Shown here piece after piece: positions 44,932 to 55,123 of a DNA stretch of 64,000 nucleotides. The notes under the pieces were generated by a model, which saw only the letters and a program-made list of their open reading frames with translations, was not told where the DNA came from and ran no database searches. The DNA is taken from assembly GCA_963812195.1 (NCBI GenBank), contig CAWEUI010000013.1:310001-374000 (forward strand). Reading direction: 5' to 3'. A program made the position numbers and the translations under genes. Source of the stretch: ZC4RG30 sp963812195 (GTDB taxonomy: Bacteria; Pseudomonadota; Gammaproteobacteria; Steroidobacterales; Steroidobacteraceae). Position 1 is the first letter of the stretch. Every line of letters begins with the position of its first letter.

Positions 44932-45120
44932 GCGCCACCCGCCGGTGCCGGTGCGAACCGTTGCTCTCGAACCGGAGCAACAAGGTGGGGCGGGCAGGCG
45001 GCAGGTAAGGCTTCCCGCTCCTGGGCGGACATGCACAGTGCTTCCGCTAGCCCAGCCCCTGGGTGTTTCAATTAGGGTCCGAGGTAACCCGGTCCGCGTG
45101 TCGAACACCGCAGGCGGCGC
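44932..45120 (-). ncRNA. ssrS: 6S RNA
   Basis: A regulatory RNA that mimics an open promoter and binds sigma-70 RNA polymerase. It lies between zapA and 5-FCL, the conserved ssrS site. The predicted 5' end (GCGCCGCCTGC-GGTG, 45120 downward) pairs with the 3' end (CACC-G-GCGGGTGGCGC, ending near 44932) in a long closing stem with one bulge. Inside, the minus strand has the E. coli-like 'GGTGTTCG' near the 5' end and 'GGGAAGCCTTA' on the 3' side. Length is about 189 nt. Ends are inferred from the stem and from the -10 element. Confidence 0.88.
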
Positions 45121-45126
45121 AACTGC

Positions 45127-45132
45127 ACTGTA
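45127..45132 (-). promoter_or_regulatory. -10 element (TACAGT) of 6S RNA
   Basis: TACAGT on the minus strand lies 6 nt before the inferred 6S 5' end at 45120, immediately after the zapA stop codon. Confidence 0.55.
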
Positions 45133-45450
45133 CTACAGTTCGAGCTGCTGGCCCTGGACCAGCGCGCGTTCCACGCGTTCGCGCATTGCCTTCACGCGCG
45201 ACCCGAATTGCGCCTCCACGCGCCCTTCGCGCGCCTCCAGTTTGGCCAGATCGTTGGCCATGTTGAGCGCCGCCATCATCAGCAGGCGTTCGGTGCCGAT
45301 GGCCTTGCCGCTTTCCCGGGTCTCGCGCAGGCGGGTATTGAGCAGCGTGGCGGCGCGCTGGAGGTCGGCCCGCTCGGCGGGCGGGCAGGTGATGAGATAT
45401 TCCTTGTCGAGTATCCGCACGCTGACTGGATCGTCGGCGGTCTCGCTCAT
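45133..45450 (-). CDS. zapA: Cell division protein ZapA
   Basis: A 105-residue FtsZ-ring stabiliser. 'VSVRILDKEYLITCPPAERADLQRAATLLNTRLRE' gives the globular head, 'GTERLLMMAALNMANDLAKLE' the linker, and the end is a coiled coil. It overlaps the zapB-like gene by four bases (ATGA). Confidence 0.93.
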   Translation of the reverse strand: MSETADDPVSVRILDKEYLITCPPAERADLQRAATLLNTRLRETRESGKAIGTERLLMMAALNMANDLAKLEAREGRVEAQFGSRVKAMRERVERALVQGQQLEL

Positions 45451-45680
45451 ACGCCGGTTTCCAGCAGCCGCAGGCGGCTGATCATTGCCTCGACACTGGT
45501 GCGTACCTGTTCGTTCTTCTGCACAAGTGCGGCGCGTTCCCCGGACAGGCTGTCCTGGCGGTGCCGCAGGGCCCGGTTCTCCTCGCTGAGTTGGCGAACC
45601 AGCGTCAGCAGTTCGCCGACGCGGGCCTCAAGGCGCTGCAGTTCGCTTTCCATCGAAGGATGTCCGTCAGGGTGAGTCAT
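45447..45680 (-). CDS. ZapB-like coiled-coil protein
   Basis: A 77-residue almost continuous coiled coil: 'ESELQRLEARVGELLTLVRQLSEENRALRHRQDSL' onward with a heptad pattern. Short proteins of this kind sit upstream of zapA across gammaproteobacteria and are thought to join the Z-ring layer. ATG 45680 or 45653 may be the start. It is translationally coupled to zapA. Confidence 0.82.
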   Translation of the reverse strand: MTHPDGHPSMESELQRLEARVGELLTLVRQLSEENRALRHRQDSLSGERAALVQKNEQVRTSVEAMISRLRLLETGV

Positions 45681-45737
45681 GTGTCAGCCAATACTGCCCC
45701 TGAGGGGCTCAAGGGGTCAACGTTGCGTGGCATCAGG

Positions 45738-45743
45738 CATAAT
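45738..45743 (+). promoter_or_regulatory. -10 element (CATAAT) of the ygfB-pepP-ubiH-ubiI operon
   Basis: CATAAT lies 10 nt before ATG 45754, with no ribosome site between. The leader would be at most a few bases. Confidence 0.4.
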
Positions 45744-45753
45744 GCGCCCTGCA

Positions 45754-46320
45754 ATGGCCGCAACCAGCCGGACATTCGATGAATTGCAGCGGGCGTTGGT
45801 GCAGTCCCGCGCGCTCACGGACGCCGCCGAGGCACATGGCACTCTGGTGGGTTCCCTGTGTGCCTCATCCTGTTCACTTGGTGACTGGCTGGCCGAAATC
45901 CTTCCGGAAGGCCGTGCCGAAGATACTGCCGCAGACAGCCTGCGAGCGGTGTTCGAAACCACTTCCGGCGCGCTGGTGGCCGGGGCACTGAGCTTTGCAC
46001 CGCTGCTGCCCACCGATGATTCGCCGATTGGAGATCGAGCATTGGCGCTGGGCGAGTGGTGCCAGGGCTTCCTGTATGGGTTGGGATCGGGCGTGGCGGT
46101 TCCCGAGGCCTCCAAACTGCCGGGTGAGGCCGCCGAAGTGCTGCGCGACATGACCGAAATCACGCGCGTCGATGTGGATCCCGAGGACGATCCGGAATCC
46201 AGCGAGGCGGCCTATGCCGAGCTGGTCGAGTTCGTGCGGGTCGGAGTCCAGTTGCTGTATGACCACCTGCAGCCGATGCGCGAACCGCCGGCGAGGGGTG
46301 CACGGGAGACACTGCATTGA
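45754..46320 (+). CDS. ygfB: UPF0149/YgfB family protein
   Basis: A 188-residue helical protein with the YgfB pattern 'AEAHGTLVGSLCA', 'LALGEWCQGFLYGLG' and 'EAAYAELVEFVRVGVQLLYD'. In Pseudomonas the homologue modulates ampD expression; a general role is not settled. ATG 45754 gives MAATSRTFDELQRAL. It begins the operon with pepP and ubiH, as in E. coli. Confidence 0.9.
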   Translation: MAATSRTFDELQRALVQSRALTDAAEAHGTLVGSLCASSCSLGDWLAEILPEGRAEDTAADSLRAVFETTSGALVAGALSFAPLLPTDDSPIGDRALALGEWCQGFLYGLGSGVAVPEASKLPGEAAEVLRDMTEITRVDVDPEDDPESSEAAYAELVEFVRVGVQLLYDHLQPMREPPARGARETLH

Positions 46321-47687
46321 AAGATACCGTCCGCAATGCTTCTGCTGGTGTGGCTGCCCGTGCGGTGCGGCTCAAGGCAGGCAATCGCGAGTTCGAGCGC
46401 CGGCGGCGCCAGCTGGAGCGCATCATGGGCCGCGGGTCCATCGCCATTATCCCCGCGGCACAGGTTACGCACCGCAACAGCGACGTTGAGCACCCCTACC
46501 GTCAGGACAGCGACTTCTACTACCTGTCCGGCTTCGTTGAACCCGAAGCCGTGGCGGTTCTCGTGCCGGGCCGCGCCGCGGCCGAGTACATCCTGTTCGT
46601 GCGCGACCGCGATCCGCATCGCGAGACATGGGATGGCCGCCGGGCCGGCCCGAGTGGCGCAGTCGAGCGTTTCGCCGCCGATGATGCATTTCCGATCGCG
46701 GACCTGGACGAGATCCTGCCCGGGCTGATGGAGAACCGCGAACGCATCTATTACGCGATGGGCGCGCAGCCGGACTTCGACCTCAAGGTGGTCGGCTGGT
46801 TGCAGGCGCTGAAGAGCCAGGCGCCGCGCCAGGGCAAGCAGCCCCCGCAGGAGATGATCGCGCTGGATCACGTGCTGCACGACATGCGGCTGTACAAGAG
46901 CCGCGTGGAGGTGGCCCTGATGCGCGAGGCCGGCCGCATCGCGGCCAACGCCCAGGTGCGGGCCATGCGCTACACGCAGCCGGGTCGCTACGAGTACGAG
47001 ATTGCGGCCGAGCTGATGCATGAGTATGGCCGCCACAACGCCACGGCCGCCTACCAGCCCATCGTGGGGGGTGGCGCCAATTCGTGCATCCTGCACTATC
47101 GCGAAAACGAGTCGCGCCTCGTGGATGGCGATTTGCTGCTGGTGGATGCCGGTGCCGAGTATCAGTGTTACGCCTCGGACATCACCCGTACCTGGCCTGT
47201 GGGCGGGCAGTTCACGAGCGCACAGCGCGCGGTCTACGAAGTGGTGCTGGAGGCGCAGCTGGCCGCGATCGCGGCAACGAAACCCGGCAATCACTGGAAC
47301 CAGGCCCACGAGGCGGCGGTGGGAGTAATCACCCGCGGTCTGGTGTCGCTGGGGCTGCTCAAGGGGCGCGCCTCGAAACTCATCAAGGACGGCGCTTACC
47401 GCAAGTTCTTCATGCACCGCACCGGCCATTGGCTGGGGCTGGACGTGCACGATGTCGGCGATTACAAGGTCGGCGAGCAGTGGCGTGTGCTGGAACCCGG
47501 CATGGTGATGACCGTGGAGCCGGGGATCTACATTCCCGCCGGTACCCGCGGCGTGCCCAAGCGCTTCTGGAACTGCGGCATTCGCATCGAAGACGACGTT
47601 CTGGTCACCGCGGGTGGCTGCGAGGTGCTCTCTGCGGGGGTGCCCAAGGATCCGGACGAGATCGAAGCCGTGATGGCCACGTCCTGA
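46317..47687 (+). CDS. pepP: Xaa-Pro aminopeptidase
   Basis: A 456-residue M24 metallopeptidase removing N-terminal residues before proline. The start is a TTG that overlaps the ygfB stop (TTGA). The dinuclear metal ligands lie in 'LLVDAGAEYQCYASDITRTWP' (two Asp), 'HRTGHWLGLDVHD' (His) and 'VMTVEPGIY' plus 'GIRIEDDVLVT' (Glu). The N-terminal 'YRQDSDFYYLSGFVEPEAVAVL' is the creatinase-like domain. A less likely internal ATG would shorten the first helix. Confidence 0.94.
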   Translation: MKDTVRNASAGVAARAVRLKAGNREFERRRRQLERIMGRGSIAIIPAAQVTHRNSDVEHPYRQDSDFYYLSGFVEPEAVAVLVPGRAAAEYILFVRDRDPHRETWDGRRAGPSGAVERFAADDAFPIADLDEILPGLMENRERIYYAMGAQPDFDLKVVGWLQALKSQAPRQGKQPPQEMIALDHVLHDMRLYKSRVEVALMREAGRIAANAQVRAMRYTQPGRYEYEIAAELMHEYGRHNATAAYQPIVGGGANSCILHYRENESRLVDGDLLLVDAGAEYQCYASDITRTWPVGGQFTSAQRAVYEVVLEAQLAAIAATKPGNHWNQAHEAAVGVITRGLVSLGLLKGRASKLIKDGAYRKFFMHRTGHWLGLDVHDVGDYKVGEQWRVLEPGMVMTVEPGIYIPAGTRGVPKRFWNCGIRIEDDVLVTAGGCEVLSAGVPKDPDEIEAVMATS

Positions 47688-47694
47688 AGAGGCC

Positions 47695-48939
47695 ATGAGT
47701 CCCGACATTGCCTTGTTCGACGTCGTCATCGTCGGTGGCGGTCTGGCTGGCGCAAGCCTGGCTGCTGCCCTCGATGAGCTGCCGCTGTCGGTCGCGCTGA
47801 TCGAAGCGCATGCGCCGGACAGCAGCGCGCAGCCCAGCTTCGATGAGCGCACCACTGCCCTGGGCAACGCCAGCCGCCGTATCTTCGAGGCGCTGGGGTT
47901 GTGGCGGCAGCTGGCACCTGAGGCGGCACCGATCACCTCGATTCATGTGTCGGACGCGGGCCGGTTCGGTTTCGCGCGACTGGATGCCGGCCAGTTCGGC
48001 CAGTCCGCGCTGGGCTATGTCGTGCCCAACCGGGTGCTGGGCCGGGAGCTGTGGCGACGGCTCGGCACCACCGGAGCAGTACAGGCATTCATGCCGGCGC
48101 GTCTGGCGGGTCTGAGATTTGGCGACGAGCATGCCGAGCTGCAGATCCGGCAGGACAGCGGCACGGTAACGATCCATGCCCGGCTCGTCGTCGCAGCCGA
48201 CGGCGCGCACTCGGTGGTGCGCCAGGCCGCCGGCCTGGGTGTCAGCGTCGAGGAATACGGCCAGAGCGCCGTCGTGGCCGCCCTGCGTACAGACCGGCGC
48301 AATGACGGCGTCGCCTATGAGCGTTTCACGGGTGCCGGCCCCATGGCATTGCTGCCGACGCGGGGGGCGGGCGATGCGTGGCGCACGCTGGTGTGGGCCG
48401 CCGCGCCCGGGGATGCAGAGCATCTGATGCAGCTCGACGACGCCGGGTTCGCCCGTGCCTGGCAACAGGCATTCGGGTGGCGTGCAGGGCGAGCGCTGGC
48501 GCTGGGAAGACGCGCGCGTTATCGGCTGGAGCTGACCCGCAGTCTCGGCTCGGTTGCCCCGCGCGTGGTGCTGTTGGGCAATGCCGCGCAGTCGCTGCAT
48601 CCGGTGGCTGGACAGGGCTTCAACCTGGCCCTGCGCGACGTGGCCCTGCTGGCCGAGATGCTGGCGGGCGCGTCCGGCGTGGACATCGGCGCACCGGACT
48701 GGCTGGCCGGCTTCGAAGCCGGACGCAGCACGGATCGTGGTGGCGTGGTGCAGTTCACCGACGCATTGGTGCGGCTGTTCGGCAGCCGCCACCCGCTGGT
48801 GGCCTCGGCGCGCGACGCGGGTCTGCTGCTGTTCGATGTGCTGCCCCCGGCCAAGCGCGCACTGAGCCGTGTGAGCCTGGGCTTTGGCGCGCGCGCGCCG
48901 CGCATGGCGCGCGGACTCTCGCCCGGCCCCGCGCAATGA
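47695..48939 (+). CDS. ubiH: Ubiquinone-biosynthesis FAD monooxygenase UbiH
   Basis: A 414-residue flavin hydroxylase. The FAD motif 'VVIVGGGLAGASLAAAL', the 'LVVAADGAHSVVR' DG motif and 'VVLLGNAAQSLHPVAGQGFNLALRDVALLAEML' are complete. Order pepP-ubiH-ubiI identifies it as UbiH. The TGA overlaps the next ATG. Confidence 0.93.
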   Translation: MSPDIALFDVVIVGGGLAGASLAAALDELPLSVALIEAHAPDSSAQPSFDERTTALGNASRRIFEALGLWRQLAPEAAPITSIHVSDAGRFGFARLDAGQFGQSALGYVVPNRVLGRELWRRLGTTGAVQAFMPARLAGLRFGDEHAELQIRQDSGTVTIHARLVVAADGAHSVVRQAAGLGVSVEEYGQSAVVAALRTDRRNDGVAYERFTGAGPMALLPTRGAGDAWRTLVWAAAPGDAEHLMQLDDAGFARAWQQAFGWRAGRALALGRRARYRLELTRSLGSVAPRVVLLGNAAQSLHPVAGQGFNLALRDVALLAEMLAGASGVDIGAPDWLAGFEAGRSTDRGGVVQFTDALVRLFGSRHPLVASARDAGLLLFDVLPPAKRALSRVSLGFGARAPRMARGLSPGPAQ

Positions 48940-50148
48940 ACGATTCGCGAACGGCCGAGGTTGCAATCGTCGGTGGGGGCATCGTCGGTGCCTCGCTGGC
49001 CCTGTCGCTGGCACAGGCGGGGCGGATTGCGCCCGCGCGGATCGTCGTGATCGAACCCGCGGCGCCCGTCGCGCCGTCGCCCGATGCACCGGTCGGCTTG
49101 CGGGTTTCGGCAATCACGCCCGCCAATCGCGCCAGATTCCAGCAGCAGGGCGTGTGGCAGAGGTTGCAGGCCGCGCGCATCTGCCCTTACGAGCGCATGC
49201 GCGTCTGGCACGAGTCCCTGCCGCCGGACAGCCCGGACGTGCTGGTGTTCGATGCCGCGGAGGTCGGCGAACCCGACCTGGGTTGCATCGTCGAGAACGC
49301 CGCGTTGCAGGCCGCACTGCTGGATGTCTGCGCCGGGCGCGGTATCCGCATCCTGCCCGCCACATTGCAGGCGATGCAGGTGGATGCCGATGGCGTGAGC
49401 CTTCAGCTCGGCGGTGCGTCATTGCGGGCCGAGCTGGCCGTCGGGGCCGATGGCGCCAATTCGGCCGCGCGCCGCTGGCTGGCAATGCCGACCACGCAGC
49501 ACGATTACCAGCAGCGGGCGATCGTCGCCAGCGTGCAACCCGCGAAACCGCACGCGCACACGGCATGGCAGCGATTTCTCGCCACCGGGCCGCTGGCGCT
49601 GCTGCCGTTGCCGGGGAATCTGCTGTCCATCGTCTGGTCGGTCACCGAGACCCGGGCCGCTGAGCTGCTGGCGATGCCGCCGGAACAGTTCAATGCGGCG
49701 CTGACCGTGGCCAGCGCCGGCGTGTTGGGCGAGCTCACGCTGGCGGGCGAGCGCGCCGCCTTTGCCCTGCGGCGAATGGCGGTGGACCGCTATGTGCAGC
49801 CGCGTATCGCCCTGGTGGGCGATGCCGCGCATGTGATCCACCCGCTGGCCGGCCAGGGCGTGAACCAGGGGCTCGAAGATGCCGCTTCACTGGCCGTCCA
49901 TCTGGCCCGGCGCCCGGCGGGAGAGCGTTGGTGCACTGGCCGCGCTGCTGGCCTACCAGCGCGAGCGCCGTGCGCAGAACGCGCTGGTCGGTGGAGTGGT
50001 GGATGGCCTGGACCGGTTGTTTACCCGGCCGCCCGGCGTGGTGACGCGCGTGGCGCGCGAAGGCATGGCGCTGCTGGCGCGCCTGCCGCCCGCCCGTCGG
50101 GCGCTGGTCAGGCAAGCGGTATCTGGTCGATCTTGGCCGCGCAGATGA
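48936..50148 (+). CDS. ubiI: Ubiquinone-biosynthesis FAD monooxygenase UbiI-like (one frameshift)
   Basis: A second UbiH/UbiI-family hydroxylase. 'VAIVGGGIVGASLALSLAQAG', 'LRVSAITPANRARFQQQGVW', 'AVGADGANSAARRWLAM' and 'RIALVGDAAHVIHPLAGQGVNQGLEDA' are present. The frame shifts by one base near 49915; the true C-terminus continues 'LAALLAYQRERRAQNALV' and ends at TGA 50146-50148, overlapping the convergent phhB gene by 41 bp. UbiI or UbiF specificity cannot be told by eye. Confidence 0.88.
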
Positions 50149-50442
50149 AATCGTTCTCCGACAGGCCCCCGATGGCGTGCGTGGTATAGCGCACGCGGCA
50201 GTAGTTGTAGCCCACGTCCAGGTCCGGGTGGTGATCCTCGAGGTTGGCGATGTGCGCCAGCGCATTCACGAAGCTCATCGTGCGCAAGAAATCCTTGAAA
50301 CGGAATTCGCGCTCGATGGACGTGGCGTCCACGGCGAGCTGCCAGTTCTCGTCCAGCCGCTGCAATACCTCCTCGGCAGCCGCCCGCGACAGCGGCGCGA
50401 CACCGCCTTCACAGGGAGCACATTTGCGTTCGGCGAGTTCGG

Positions 50443-50446
<4 letters not shown>
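50108..50446 (-). CDS. phhB: Pterin-4a-carbinolamine dehydratase
   Basis: A 112-residue dehydratase that recycles the pterin cofactor of phenylalanine hydroxylase. The active-site motif is 'NLEDHHPDLDVGYNYCRVRYTTHAIGGLSENDF'-like (read in parts: EDHHPD with two His, then YTTHAIGGL). ATG 50446 overlaps a TGA in another frame that would end ispG. No phhA is in the window. Confidence 0.9.
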
Positions 50447-51693
<1,247 letters not shown>

Positions 51694-51699
51694 GGGCGC

Positions 51700-51705
51700 A
51701 TTGTA
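51700..51705 (-). promoter_or_regulatory. -10 element (TACAAT) of ispG, leaderless layout
   Basis: On the minus strand TACAAT ends 6 nt before ATG 51693 (GCGCCC between), with no ribosome site. Confidence 0.5.
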
Positions 51706-51729
51706 GGGCCTGCCGCGCGCCCCTTTGGG

Positions 51730-51735
51730 TAGACT
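51730..51735 (+). promoter_or_regulatory. -10 element (TAGACT) of dgkA
   Basis: TAGACT ends 9 nt before ATG 51745. The gap TGCCGGACC has no good ribosome site, so a leader of two bases or less is predicted. Confidence 0.35.
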
Positions 51736-51744
51736 TGCCGGACC

Positions 51745-52107
51745 ATGCAACACGCGACTCCCTCCAGATGGCTGCGGGTTTTCCGGGCGTTCGGGGCCAG
51801 TTTTCACGGCTATCGCGGCGCCTGGCGTCGCGAGCCGGCATTTCGCGAGGAACTGGTCGTCGCGGTCGTGGTCATCCCCCTGGGTCTGTACATGGGCAAG
51901 ACCGGCGTGGAGCGTGCCTTGCTGGTCGGCCCGATGGTGCTGGTGCTCGTGGTGGAGCTGCTCAACAGTGCCATCGAGACCACCGTGGACCGGGTGGGAA
52001 TGGAGCGGCACGAGTTGTCGGGGCTGGCCAAGGATCTGGGTTCCGCAGCCGTGCTGACGTCCTTCCTGCTGCTTGGACTGAACTGGTTGCTGGTGTTGTT
52101 CTTCTGA
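51745..52107 (+). CDS. dgkA: Diacylglycerol kinase
   Basis: A 120-residue trimeric inner-membrane kinase that recycles diacylglycerol to phosphatidate. Three TM helices; active-site helix 'AFREELVVAVVVIPLG', the signature 'VVELLNSAIETTVDRVG' and 'LSGLAKDLGSAAVL' are intact. It is divergent from ispG across 51 bp. Confidence 0.95.
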   Translation: MQHATPSRWLRVFRAFGASFHGYRGAWRREPAFREELVVAVVVIPLGLYMGKTGVERALLVGPMVLVLVVELLNSAIETTVDRVGMERHELSGLAKDLGSAAVLTSFLLLGLNWLLVLFF

Positions 52108-52148
52108 AAGAGTTTGCGCCGGGGCAAACCGGTACGTTGGGGGAAGCG

Positions 52149-55028
52149 ATGAATCATTTCTGGCGCCTGGTGCTGGCGGCCGCCTGTCTTGCCATGGCGC
52201 AATCCGTCGGTGCGCAATCCGAACTGCCGTTGCCGCCCGGTCCGGCCGCACGCACCGGGCAGCCGGTGGAAGTCGTGGCGCCACCGGGTCAGGAGGATGC
52301 GGCGTGGGCGGCCACCCTGGAGCGCGTCGCGCAGAGCGTGGTGGCCATCAAGATCGATTCAACGCGCGCCTTCGACACCGAGTTGAACATGTCGGCGCAG
52401 GCAACCGGATTCGTCATCGACGCCAAGCGCGGTCTGATCCTCACCAATCGTCACGTGGTTACGCCCGGGCCCGTGACGGCCGAGGCCACTTTCCTCAATC
52501 GCGAGGAGGTGCAGCTGCACCCCGTGTATCGCGATCCGGTCCACGACTTCGGGTTGTACCGCTACGATCCGAGCAAGCTGCGTTTCATCAAGCCGCCGGG
52601 GCTGCCCCTGTACCCCCAGGGTGCGCAGGTGGGACGCGAAATACGCGTGATCGGCAACAACGCGGGTGAGCAGCTGTCGATTCTGGCCGGCACGCTGGCG
52701 CGCCTGGATCGCAGCGCGCCCGACTACGGCACCGGCAGCTACAACGATTTCAATACCTTCTATCTGCAGGCCGCATCCGGAACGTCGGGCGGATCCTCCG
52801 GATCGCCGGTGGTGGATATCCAGGGCCGCGTCGTGGCGCTCAACGCCGGGGGTTCCAGCGGCTCGGCGTCCAGCTTCTATCTGCCGCTGGGCCGGGTGCA
52901 ACGCGCGGTGGAGCTGATCAAGGCGGGCAAGCCCGTGACGCGCGGCACGCTGGAAACGGTGTTCAGTTACGTGCCCTACGACGAGCTGGACCGGCTGGGG
53001 CTCAGGGCCGATACCGAGGCGGCGATGCGCAAGGCGTTTCCCGCCAACACCGGCATGCTGGTGGTGCGCCAGGTACAGCCCGGATCGCCGGCGGCGGGCA
53101 AGCTGGCCGTGGGCGACATCCTGGTATCGATGGACGGCCGGCCGGTCACCACCTTCGAACCGCTGGAGGAGCTGCTGGATGCTTCGGTCGGCAAGCACAT
53201 ATCGGTTCAGCTGGAGCGGGGCGGGCAGACGCGCGACGTCTCGGTCATGGTCGGGAATCTGGACGCCATCACGCCGGCCAGTTACCTGGAGTTCGGTGGC
53301 GCCGTGGTGCATGACCTCTCCTATCAGCTGGCACGTTTCTTCAACCTGCCGGTGCGCGGGGTGTATGTCGCCGACCCCGGCTACAGCCTGGCCACTGCCG
53401 GTGTGCCACGTGGTGCGCTGATCTCCGAGTTCAACAATCAGCCGGTGGCGGACATCAGCGATTTCGCCGCGCAGCTGGCATTGCTCGGCGACGGCGACCG
53501 CGCCACGGTGCGCTTCGTGACGTTGCAGGAACCGGCCAACCCGGTGGTGCGCTCCGTGCGCATGGACCGGCGCTGGTTTCCCGCCGATACCTGCCACCGC
53601 GATGATGCCAGCGGCTTGTGGCCCTGTACGGCGCTGTCCGCCGGTCCGCCGCCGCACGGGCCGAGCGGCGGCACCGCGCAGTTGCCGGTGGTCCACGACA
53701 AGCTGGCCGCGCGCCTGGCGCCGTCTCTGGTGCAGGTGAACTTCGACATGCCGTTCTCGGTGGCCGGAGTCAGCGAGCGCAACTATCACGGCACCGGCCT
53801 GATCGTGGATGCCGCGCGTGGGTTGGTGGTGACCGATCGCAATACGGTGCCGGTTTCACTGGGCGACGTGCGGCTGACTTTTGGCGGATCGCTGGAGATA
53901 CCCGGCAAGGTCGTGTACGTCCACCCGTTGCACAACCTCGCGGTGGTTTCCTACGACCCGAAACTGATCGGCAGCACGCCGGTGAAGAGCGCCCGGTTCG
54001 ATACCAGATCGTTGCAGGAGGGCGATGCCACCACGGTGGTCGGCATGGATGCCGACGGCCAGATCAAGTCGCGGGCCACGCAGGTGAGCTCGGTGGATCC
54101 GCTGCAGCTGCCACTGTCGCGCACGATGCAGTTTCGCGACAGCAATCTGGATGTGGCGAGCCTGCTCAACCCGCCGGATGACTTCGACGGTGTGCTGGTG
54201 GACAACGACGGCAGGGTGCAGGCGCTGTGGTCCAGCTTTGCCGTGGCATCCGGCCGCAGAGGCATAACGCAGAGCAATTTCGGCGTCGCCATCGACCTGG
54301 TACAGCAGATGCTCGATCACGTGCGCGACGGGATGCCGCTGCATACGCTGGATGTGGAGTTCAATCCACTGCCGCTGAGCCAGGCCCGCGGCCTGGGTCT
54401 GCCGGATGCGTGGGCGGCGCGTCTGACGGCGGCGAACCCGGAAAGCCGTCAGGTGCTGGCCATAGCGCGCATCACGGGTGGCGCGGCTTCGGCCGGCGTG
54501 CTGCGACAGGGGGATCTGGTGCTGGCCGTGGAGGGCAAGCCTGTTACGCAGTTCCGGGACGTGGAGCGCGCAGTGGCTGATCGCGGTGCGGCCAGCGTGA
54601 CCATATGGCGGGGCCGGCAGGAGCGGACGCTGCAGGTTCCGACCACCGCGCTGACCGGTACCAACATCAACCGCATCGTGTTGTGGGCCGGTGCCGTGCT
54701 GCATGCGCCGCATCGGGCGATGAGCGCGCAGCGCGGCGTGCTGCCGCGGGGCGTGTACGTGGCGTTCTTCAACTACGGCTCTCCGGCCACGCGCTACCAC
54801 CTGAATCCGGGGCGGCGCATCGTCGAGGTGGACGGCCAGCCGACGCCCGATCTGGATGCATTCCTGAAGGTGGTCACCGGAAGACCGGATCGGTCCTCGT
54901 TGCGGCTGCGCACGCTGAGCTGGAACAATATCCCGGAGGTCATCACCTTGAAACTGGACCGGGAATACTGGCCCACTGCCCAGATCGTGCGGACCGCCAA
55001 CGGGTGGACCAGGCGCGACCTGGATTGA
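52149..55028 (+). CDS. Large two-module HtrA/NMA111-like PDZ protease
   Basis: A 959-residue exported protein. ATG 52149 follows GGGGGAAG; a signal peptide ends near AQS (residues 20-24). Module 1 is an active trypsin-like protease with His102 (TNRHVV), Asp133 (VHDFGLY) and Ser217 (GGSSGSPV), then PDZ repeats about 345-430 and 455-535. Module 2 (about 560-750) keeps the fold but not the triad: the His position is Asn (TDRNTV), the Asp position Asn (LHNLAVV), and the Ser loop reads DFDGVLVDNDG. Two more PDZ-like segments follow ('GGAASAGVLRQGDLVLAV', 'NPGRRIVEVDGQP'). This layout mirrors fungal NMA111. It probably acts in periplasmic protein quality control. Confidence 0.88.
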   Translation: MNHFWRLVLAAACLAMAQSVGAQSELPLPPGPAARTGQPVEVVAPPGQEDAAWAATLERVAQSVVAIKIDSTRAFDTELNMSAQATGFVIDAKRGLILTNRHVVTPGPVTAEATFLNREEVQLHPVYRDPVHDFGLYRYDPSKLRFIKPPGLPLYPQGAQVGREIRVIGNNAGEQLSILAGTLARLDRSAPDYGTGSYNDFNTFYLQAASGTSGGSSGSPVVDIQGRVVALNAGGSSGSASSFYLPLGRVQRAVELIKAGKPVTRGTLETVFSYVPYDELDRLGLRADTEAAMRKAFPANTGMLVVRQVQPGSPAAGKLAVGDILVSMDGRPVTTFEPLEELLDASVGKHISVQLERGGQTRDVSVMVGNLDAITPASYLEFGGAVVHDLSYQLARFFNLPVRGVYVADPGYSLATAGVPRGALISEFNNQPVADISDFAAQLALLGDGDRATVRFVTLQEPANPVVRSVRMDRRWFPADTCHRDDASGLWPCTALSAGPPPHGPSGGTAQLPVVHDKLAARLAPSLVQVNFDMPFSVAGVSERNYHGTGLIVDAARGLVVTDRNTVPVSLGDVRLTFGGSLEIPGKVVYVHPLHNLAVVSYDPKLIGSTPVKSARFDTRSLQEGDATTVVGMDADGQIKSRATQVSSVDPLQLPLSRTMQFRDSNLDVASLLNPPDDFDGVLVDNDGRVQALWSSFAVASGRRGITQSNFGVAIDLVQQMLDHVRDGMPLHTLDVEFNPLPLSQARGLGLPDAWAARLTAANPESRQVLAIARITGGAASAGVLRQGDLVLAVEGKPVTQFRDVERAVADRGAASVTIWRGRQERTLQVPTTALTGTNINRIVLWAGAVLHAPHRAMSAQRGVLPRGVYVAFFNYGSPATRYHLNPGRRIVEVDGQPTPDLDAFLKVVTGRPDRSSLRLRTLSWNNIPEVITLKLDREYWPTAQIVRTANGWTRRDLD

Positions 55029-55111
55029 TGGGTCGCGCCCGCGCCTGTCAGGAGCAATCGTCATCCCGGCGGCATCTGCAGCCGATAGCAGAGGGCCCGA
55101 TGGGGCACTGG

Positions 55112-55117
55112 TAGAAT
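55112..55117 (+). promoter_or_regulatory. -10 element (TAGAAT) of tsaC, leaderless layout
   Basis: TAGAAT ends 6 nt before ATG 55124 (CGCGCG between), without a ribosome site. Confidence 0.5.
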
Positions 55118-55123
55118 CGCGCG

